A DNA stretch of 10,651 bases from an uncultured Oscillospiraceae bacterium (GTDB lineage: Bacteria > Bacillota > Clostridia > Oscillospirales > Oscillospiraceae): positions 1 to 10,651 of the forward strand of contig CAKUAM010000070.1 of the NCBI GenBank assembly GCA_934636305.1. The letters run 5' to 3'. Within the stretch, counting starts at the first letter, position 1, and every line of letters starts with the position of its first letter. Of the stretch, positions 6,496 to 10,651 are shown in pieces. The notes beneath the pieces are model-generated. The model did not search any database. It was not told where the DNA came from and saw only the letters and a list, made by a program, of their open reading frames with translations. The position numbers were made by a program, and so were the translations under genes.

Positions 6496-6524
6496 TTGAA
6501 AAAGCGCCAAACGTCCGTTATAGT
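6496..6524 (+). promoter_or_regulatory. Symporter promoter (sigma-A type)
   Basis: TTGAAA (6496-6501) and TATAGT (6519-6524) are separated by exactly 17 bases, each with five of six consensus matches. Transcription should start near 6531, about 38 bases before the ATG. Confidence 0.85.
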
Positions 6525-6568
6525 ATAGGCATCTCATAAAAATGGGAAGAAACGGAAAGGAGAAACGT

Positions 6569-8050
6569 ATGGAAATTCAAGTTCTGCCTCTGGTAATCGT
6601 TGTTACGTATCTTGTCGGTATGCTGATTGTTGGCGCATTGGTCAGCAAGCTGCAAATCAAAAACGCCAAGGACTACATGGTTGCCGGACGGCGCATGGGC
6701 CTGTTCATGGTTGCGTTCTCGCTGTCTGCCAACAACATCGGCGGCGGCTGCACGACCGGTCTTGCGCAGAAAGCGTTTGGGGATTGGGGAATGAGCGCCG
6801 TGTGGTATGTGCTGGCGGCGTCGATTGCTATGATCCCACTGGCCTATTTTGCCCCGAAAATCCGTAAAACCATGGCCGTCACGATCCCGGAGGTCGTTGG
6901 ACGCCGGTTCGGTAAATTCTCCAGCAACTTTACGGCAATTCTGTCGGTTCTGTCGCTGTTCTGCCTGACCTCGTCGCAGATTGCGGCATCCGGCGGCGTT
7001 ATCAATGCGCTGATCCCTTCCATTCCACTGAATGTTTGCCTGATTTTTGCAGGCATTGTCATTATTCTTTATACGACCATGGGCGGCATGATTGCGGACC
7101 AGATCTCGGATCTGGTACAGTTTGCCATTATTCTCGTTGGCCTCGCCATTGCAACGCCGATCGTTCTGAACCATGCCGGCGGCTGGGGCGCCATCGCGGC
7201 AAAGCTGCCCGGCGAAAAGCTCAGCATGACCCAGATCGGCTGGGCGTCCATCATCGGTTATATTTTCAACTACTTCTGCACGTTCCTGGCGGGCCCGGAA
7301 ATGGTTTCCCGCTTTGAAACGGCCAAGGATGAAAAGACAGCGAAAAATTCGTCGTTCCTGTCTGCAATCCTGATGGCGGCAATGTCTATCTTCCCGACGC
7401 TGCTTGGCCTTGCAGCCTACGCGCTGCAGGATCAGCTGCCGGCACTGGCAGCCAATGGCTCGAATGCCATGATGGTTGTCACGGGTCAGTTTGCACCGGG
7501 CATTGTCACGGGCCTGATTTCAGCGGCGATTATCTGCGCGACGATGTCGTCGGCAGACTCCAACCTGCTGTGCATGTCCACCATGCTCATTAACGACCTG
7601 TATCCGGGCCTGGGCGGCAAAAAACAGCTCAACGACAAGCAGACGATCTTCTGGACGCGGTTCTGCAACGTTGCTGCGGCTGTGGTCGCCATGCTGATCT
7701 CACTGTTCGGTGTGTCGATTGTCACAATGAATACCTTCGCATTTGGTATCCGCTGCGCGGGTCCGTTTGCGGCGTATGGTCTTGGCCTGGCTGTTCCGAA
7801 GGCCACCAAAAATTCCGGCATTATCTCGATCATTGCCGGCACTGTCGCATTTGTCGTCTGGCAGATCTGCGGCAAGGGTGGCACGTGGCTGTTCCTTATG
7901 CCCGTTGTGGCTGGCTGCCTGGTGAGCGCGCTGTCGTTCTTCGTTGTCAACTGGATTGAATGGGGCAAGGGCGTAGCTCCGGCACCCAGCGCATATCTTT
8001 CTGACGAGGAGGTCGCCAGGAAAATTGCAGAGGAGTCCGCTGCGCACTAA
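6569..8050 (+). CDS. Sodium:solute symporter (SSS family)
   Basis: This is a membrane transporter that couples solute uptake to sodium. The 493-residue protein has about 13 hydrophobic segments, consistent with the 13-TM members of the family. NIGGG (56-60) lies in the broken second helix. GPEMVSRFETAKDEKTAKNSS (start near 242) is the typical cytoplasmic loop. AIICATMSSADSNLL (320-334) carries the Ser/Asp-rich helix that helps bind sodium in LeuT-fold SSS proteins. The frame extends to 6542, but the start at 6569 has AAAGGAG six bases upstream, and 6542 is too close to the predicted transcript start. The substrate cannot be read from the sequence; sugars, sialic acid, carboxylates and nucleosides are all possible. 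The nearby YesM/YesN pair suggests a regulated nutrient, and the adjacent salvage operon hints at nucleosides only weakly. Confidence 0.9.
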   Translation: MEIQVLPLVIVVTYLVGMLIVGALVSKLQIKNAKDYMVAGRRMGLFMVAFSLSANNIGGGCTTGLAQKAFGDWGMSAVWYVLAASIAMIPLAYFAPKIRKTMAVTIPEVVGRRFGKFSSNFTAILSVLSLFCLTSSQIAASGGVINALIPSIPLNVCLIFAGIVIILYTTMGGMIADQISDLVQFAIILVGLAIATPIVLNHAGGWGAIAAKLPGEKLSMTQIGWASIIGYIFNYFCTFLAGPEMVSRFETAKDEKTAKNSSFLSAILMAAMSIFPTLLGLAAYALQDQLPALAANGSNAMMVVTGQFAPGIVTGLISAAIICATMSSADSNLLCMSTMLINDLYPGLGGKKQLNDKQTIFWTRFCNVAAAVVAMLISLFGVSIVTMNTFAFGIRCAGPFAAYGLGLAVPKATKNSGIISIIAGTVAFVVWQICGKGGTWLFLMPVVAGCLVSALSFFVVNWIEWGKGVAPAPSAYLSDEEVARKIAEESAAH

Positions 8051-8066
8051 GATTCTCTTACGGTTT

Positions 8067-8105
8067 ACCCAGCCGGAGGCTATGCCGCCGGCTGGGTTAT
8101 ATATT
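8067..8105 (+). terminator. Hairpin after the symporter gene
   Basis: ACCCAGCCGG (8067-8076) pairs with CCGGCTGGGT (8088-8097). An inner GGC/GCC extension is possible. It is followed by TTATATATT rather than a pure T-run. It is probably a leaky terminator 17 bases after the stop codon. Confidence 0.65.
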
Positions 8106-8128
8106 GCCATGCAGAAGGAATCTGGCAG

Positions 8129-8157
8129 TGGACTTGGATGTGAGCGTGTGGTATACG
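8129..8157 (+). promoter_or_regulatory. Possible promoter of the small YolD-like gene
   Basis: TGGACT (8129-8134), a 17-base spacer and TATACG (8152-8157), preceded by TGG as an extended -10. Both hexamers are imperfect. The palindrome GCCAGCTGGC (8161-8170) lies at the predicted transcript start. Confidence 0.4.
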
Positions 8158-8190
8158 ATTGCCAGCTGGCATCAAACGGAGGGGATACGC

Positions 8191-8376
8191 TTGAACAGAA
8201 CATACGACGAGCTGCTGCATCTGCCGCACCATGTCTCCAAAACGAGACCGCAGATGTCCATGCAGGACCGCGCAGCGCAGTTTGCGTCGTTTGCCGCGCT
8301 CGAGGGCTTTGCGGAGGTAATCCGGCAGACCCAGCCGGAGGCAGTTCCGCCAGAGACGGAAAAGCAGCATCCATAA
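8191..8376 (+). CDS. Small YolD-like conserved protein, TTG start
   Basis: A 61-residue soluble protein: NRTYDELLHLPHHVSKTRP, then QMSMQDRAAQFASFAALEGF (21-40) and a short acidic, proline-containing tail. The DRAAQFxxFAALxG stretch recalls the small Clostridia proteins I know with the pattern YDxLLxLPHxVS...DRAAQFSPFAALTG. These resemble YolD and often precede a Y-family DNA polymerase gene; no polymerase is present here. The frame is open from an ATG at 8104, but the TTG at 8191 is preferred. GGAGGGG lies eight bases before it, and the protein then begins exactly at the conserved NRTYD. The expected 'SPF' reads 'ASF', and the protein seems shorter than relatives I recall, so it may be a decayed or reduced copy. 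Repeat E2 starts seven bases after its stop. The function is unknown. Confidence 0.7.
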   Translation: MNRTYDELLHLPHHVSKTRPQMSMQDRAAQFASFAALEGFAEVIRQTQPEAVPPETEKQHP

Positions 8377-8383
8377 GATGATA

Positions 8384-8543
8384 GGGTGTATCTGAAAACT
8401 GCTAACGCACCCGGTCAGCGGGCCTTTTCACGCTGCGCCGCGCCATTTTTTCTTGAAATACGTCAGTATTCCTGCAAAAAAATGTCTTTCTCAGCTGGAA
8501 AATTCCTCGCTGCCGGTCACATCTCCAGTTTTCAGATACACCC
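8384..8543. repeat. Palindromic MITE-like element E2
   Basis: This 160-bp non-coding element has perfect 18-bp terminal inverted repeats: GGGTGTATCTGAAAACTG (8384-8401) and its exact complement at 8526-8543. TA flanks both ends (8382-8383, 8544-8545), extending the perfect palindrome to 20 bp. Perfect 8-bp arms (CATTTTTT at 8444-8451, AAAAAATG at 8477-8484) enclose the core CTTGAAATAC-GTC-AGTATTCCTGCA (8452-8476). The core contains an AATAC/GTATT mini-hairpin. The core begins 68 bases from the left end, against 69 in E1. It sits between the YolD-like gene and a terminator. No transposase is encoded; the source of mobility is unknown. Confidence 0.8.
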
Positions 8544-8546
8544 TAG

Positions 8547-8573
8547 AGAAAGCCGGAAACGGCTTTCTTTTTT
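8547..8573 (+). terminator. Intrinsic terminator, plus strand
   Basis: AGAAAGCCG (8547-8555) and CGGCTTTCT (8560-8568) form a perfect 9-bp stem with a GAAA tetraloop, followed by TTTTTT. It starts only two bases after the TA flank of repeat E2. It should end transcription from the symporter and the YolD-like gene. Confidence 0.9.
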
Positions 8574-8577
8574 GCAG

Positions 8578-8610
8578 GAAAAGCGTCCCGGATGCAGAGC
8601 ATCCGAGACG
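8578..8610 (-). terminator. Intrinsic terminator of the two-component genes, minus strand
   Basis: A 12-bp stem (8584-8595 with 8599-8610) followed on the minus strand by CTTTTC. One pair is G-U on the minus strand but would be a C-A mismatch on the plus strand, so the structure is best formed in the minus-strand transcript. It lies 14 bases past the response regulator stop. Confidence 0.75.
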
Positions 8611-8624
8611 GCCTGGATCAGCAA

Positions 8625-10142
8625 TTATAGGTTTCGGTAGCCAGCTGGGGACAAGCCGCTGATTTGCTTGAACACGCGGCAGAAATATTTTTCATCTGCA
8701 TACCCAACGGCATGCGCGATGCGGGAAATGCGAAAATCTGTGGTTTTTAGGAGTATTTTTGCCTGCTCTACACGTGTTTCCGCAATAAAGTTCATGATGC
8801 TGATATTATAACGTTCCTTGAATATGCGGGAGAGGTAGGACGGGTTCCGATAATACTTTGCTGCAAGGGTGGAAAGAGAGATTTGCTCAGCGTAATGCGT
8901 GCAGATCTCTTTTTTAATTTGTGCACATAAATCTGCGCTTTCCACCTGTCGGATCCCAAAGTTGCTGGATAAATTCTGTGCCTGCTCCTGCAGAAATTCC
9001 AGAAGGAGATCCGGCTGCAGCCGAAGGTGATCGTTCAGTATGGGCAGCAGCTCCTGCGTGGCAATGAATGCAGGATGTGTGTGTTCTGCATCCGGGTGTG
9101 TCTGCAGAAAACTTGATGCCGCATCGCACAGGGCGTGCCACCAGCGCTGCAGATCGGACATAGTCAGACAGCCGGCGGATTGAAGCTGCGAAAGATAGGG
9201 ATAGATAATCTCCTGCGCACCGGAGATGGAACCTTGGGCAATGGCGGAAAAATATGTGTCCGGAAACCCGGGCGGCTGCAGTTCGCCGCCGCCCGGGTGC
9301 TCCAGAATCGGCTGCTGTCCGATGGAGTGGATCAGCTGCGCTGCCAGCGCGGGCAGTTCTGCGCAGCTCCAGACACCATTGCACTGCAGACTGGATAAAA
9401 GCTTGATTCCGGCTTTGTCTGCAAGCAGCTCCAGCGCAAGGTCCGCTGTCTGGGTCTGCTGCTCCTGCGTGCCGTACAGGAGCAGATAGACAAGGTTTTG
9501 GTCATTGATACCCCATAGGACCAGACCGCGTCCCGCTGGCTCAAGCAGCTCGCGTAGTGCAGATAGCAGATGCTTTTTTGCTGCGTGAGACGAGAACTGT
9601 ACAGTGTGAACGCAGAACAAATTCAAAACCATCAGTCCGGTCGGGGAGGATAGAACTTGCGAAAATGAGCTCTGTGCCGGGAACTCAGAGTCCCCCTCGA
9701 TATAGAGAGCCAGAGCAATCCGCTCATTGGTGTCGGGCTGGAACCGGCTCTGATTTTCAGCCTCCTGCTGCTGTTGCAGAAGCTTGGAAGCTTTGCGCAG
9801 AACGCATTCTAGCTGTATCGGCTGAATTGGCTTGAGAAGGTAATCCAGCGCGCCCATGCGCATCGCCGTGATGGCGTACTCAAATTCATTGTAGGCGCTG
9901 ATGACAATAATCTGTGTCTGCGGATGGGCTTCATGAATCCATTGCATCAGCTCCAGCCCATCGTGCTGCGGCATGCGAATATCCGTAAAAACAAGCTCTG
10001 GGGTGCTGCGGCAGATACAGGCTTTGGCCTGTGCAACGCTTTCCGCCTCAAATACCTGCGTCACACCATATGCGGCCCAATCTGTAAGCAGACGGATACA
10101 GCTTCTGACAGGCTGTTCGTCATCGACAATCAGAACATTCAT
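8625..10142 (-). CDS. YesN-type response regulator with AraC DNA-binding domain
   Basis: This is a cytoplasmic transcription factor activated by phosphorylation from the kinase encoded just upstream. The 505-residue protein has an N-terminal receiver domain (1-120) with acidic residues Asp7 and Asp8 in VDDEQ. Its phospho-acceptor is Asp54 in FTDIRMP, with Ser82 in VISAYNEF and Lys104 in YLLKPI. A long central region (about 125-410) has no motif I recognise, as is common for YesN relatives. The C-terminal AraC-type domain (about 412-505) has two helix-turn-helix units: ISLSTLAAKYYRNPSYLSRI and ISRIAHAVGYADEKYFCRVF. It ends in the usual SGLSPAGYRN. The start has GGGAGGAT five bases upstream and overlaps the kinase stop as ATGA. 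The symporter promoter is a plausible target; family members usually control nearby transport genes. Confidence 0.94.
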   Translation of the reverse strand: MNVLIVDDEQPVRSCIRLLTDWAAYGVTQVFEAESVAQAKACICRSTPELVFTDIRMPQHDGLELMQWIHEAHPQTQIIVISAYNEFEYAITAMRMGALDYLLKPIQPIQLECVLRKASKLLQQQQEAENQSRFQPDTNERIALALYIEGDSEFPAQSSFSQVLSSPTGLMVLNLFCVHTVQFSSHAAKKHLLSALRELLEPAGRGLVLWGINDQNLVYLLLYGTQEQQTQTADLALELLADKAGIKLLSSLQCNGVWSCAELPALAAQLIHSIGQQPILEHPGGGELQPPGFPDTYFSAIAQGSISGAQEIIYPYLSQLQSAGCLTMSDLQRWWHALCDAASSFLQTHPDAEHTHPAFIATQELLPILNDHLRLQPDLLLEFLQEQAQNLSSNFGIRQVESADLCAQIKKEICTHYAEQISLSTLAAKYYRNPSYLSRIFKERYNISIMNFIAETRVEQAKILLKTTDFRISRIAHAVGYADEKYFCRVFKQISGLSPAGYRNL

Positions 10143-10651
10143 GACGGATCCTCCCTGGAAATCGGCAGGCGAAGCTTCAGGATAAAACCGCCGCGTGCCC
10201 GATTATACACAGAAATAGAGGCGGCATTCCCGTAATAGAGCTGAAGCCGGGCATAGCTGTTGCAGATGCCGATGTGACCGGAGCTGCTGGTGGAATCGGC
10301 GGTACCGTCTAATTCGGCACGCAGCCGCTGCAGGACCTGTTCACTGGCACCAGCACCGTTATCCTCCACCGTAATTGTGCAGAATGGACCGTCCGGAGTG
10401 ACACGCAGGAGCAGGAACCCATTTGTTCGGTCCTGCAAGCGGCCATGAACAAAGGCATTTTCTACAAGCGGCTGCAGCAGCATTTTGGGGACATAAACGG
10501 ACAACAGCGCGTCTGCGGCCTGAATGGAATAGACAAAACGACCGGAAAAACGAAGCTTCTGGAAATACAGATAGTTTTGCGTAAAGGTGATTTCCTGTTC
10601 GAGCGGAACGGCAGAGGTGTCAAAATCCATGCAATATTGCATCATGCTTCC
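10139..10651 (-). CDS. YesM-type sensor histidine kinase, C-terminal part
   Basis: This is the C-terminal 170 residues of a membrane sensor kinase whose N-terminal part lies beyond the window edge. The reading frame stays open to the last base, so the methionines near 10640 are probably internal. MDFDTSAVPLEQEITFTQNY followed by LYFQKLRFSGRF matches the end of the YesM/LytS-type phosphoacceptor domain. The ATP-binding domain follows, with the N box LLQPLVENAFVHG, the G1 box VEDNGAG and the G2 box GHIGICNSYARLQLYYG. The membrane segments, sensor domain, HAMP and the phosphorylated His are not in view. Its TGA overlaps the response regulator's ATG by four bases, a sign of coupled translation of a kinase-regulator pair. 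Confidence 0.92.
   Translation of the reverse strand, partial: GSMMQYCMDFDTSAVPLEQEITFTQNYLYFQKLRFSGRFVYSIQAADALLSVYVPKMLLQPLVENAFVHGRLQDRTNGFLLLRVTPDGPFCTITVEDNGAGASEQVLQRLRAELDGTADSTSSSGHIGICNSYARLQLYYGNAASISVYNRARGGFILKLRLPISREDPS

Noticed and set aside
8180..8210. A LexA/SOS box near the YolD-like gene (GAACAGAACA)
   Set aside because: It lacks the symmetric GAAC-N4-GTTC arrangement and lies at the start codon itself, where GGAGGGG and NRTYD explain the sequence better.

Overview
This looks like chromosomal DNA of a moderately GC-rich, low-GC-lineage (Firmicutes) anaerobe, most likely a gut Clostridia of the Oscillospirales. That is an inference from strong AGGAGG-type ribosome binding sites, sigma-A promoters, a YesM/YesN two-component pair and a small YolD-like protein of a type I associate with Clostridia. 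No species can be named from the sequence alone.

Layout. Positions 5-276 hold two tandem, divergent 5S rRNA genes, each followed by a strong hairpin with a T-run. Then galE (minus strand, 384-1391) faces away from a plus-strand nucleoside-salvage operon: tdk, deoC, deoD, deoB and cdd (1584-5386), which ends in a bidirectional terminator. A PHP-domain phosphoesterase gene (minus strand, 5443-6288) converges on that terminator. It is divergent from a sodium:solute symporter gene (6569-8050). A 61-codon YolD-like gene with a TTG start follows (8191-8376). From the right edge, a YesM-type histidine kinase (cut by the window end) and a YesN-type AraC response regulator run on the minus strand and converge on the same intergenic region.

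How the genes work together. Cdd deaminates cytidine and deoxycytidine, Tdk rescues thymidine as dTMP, and DeoD phosphorolyses purine (deoxy)nucleosides. DeoB isomerises the resulting (deoxy)ribose-1-phosphate to the 5-phosphate, and DeoC cleaves deoxyribose-5-phosphate to acetaldehyde and glyceraldehyde-3-phosphate. No pyrimidine nucleoside phosphorylase and no recognisable nucleoside transporter is present, unless the symporter serves that role. The YesM/YesN pair is a candidate regulator of the nearby symporter, whose promoter carries direct and inverted repeats.

Most unusual observation. Two intergenic elements of nearly equal length (163 and 160 bp, at 2838-3000 and 8384-8543) are both flanked by TA, begin with GGG and end in 18-nt inverted repeats. 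Their end sequences differ, yet both carry an almost identical central motif (CTTGAAATAC, then 3-4 variable bases, then AGTATTCCTGCA). The motif is displayed inside a stem whose arms differ in sequence but stay complementary. They look like members of one mobile, MITE-like or structured-RNA repeat family. One sits inside the deo operon and forms the last base of the deoC stop codon.
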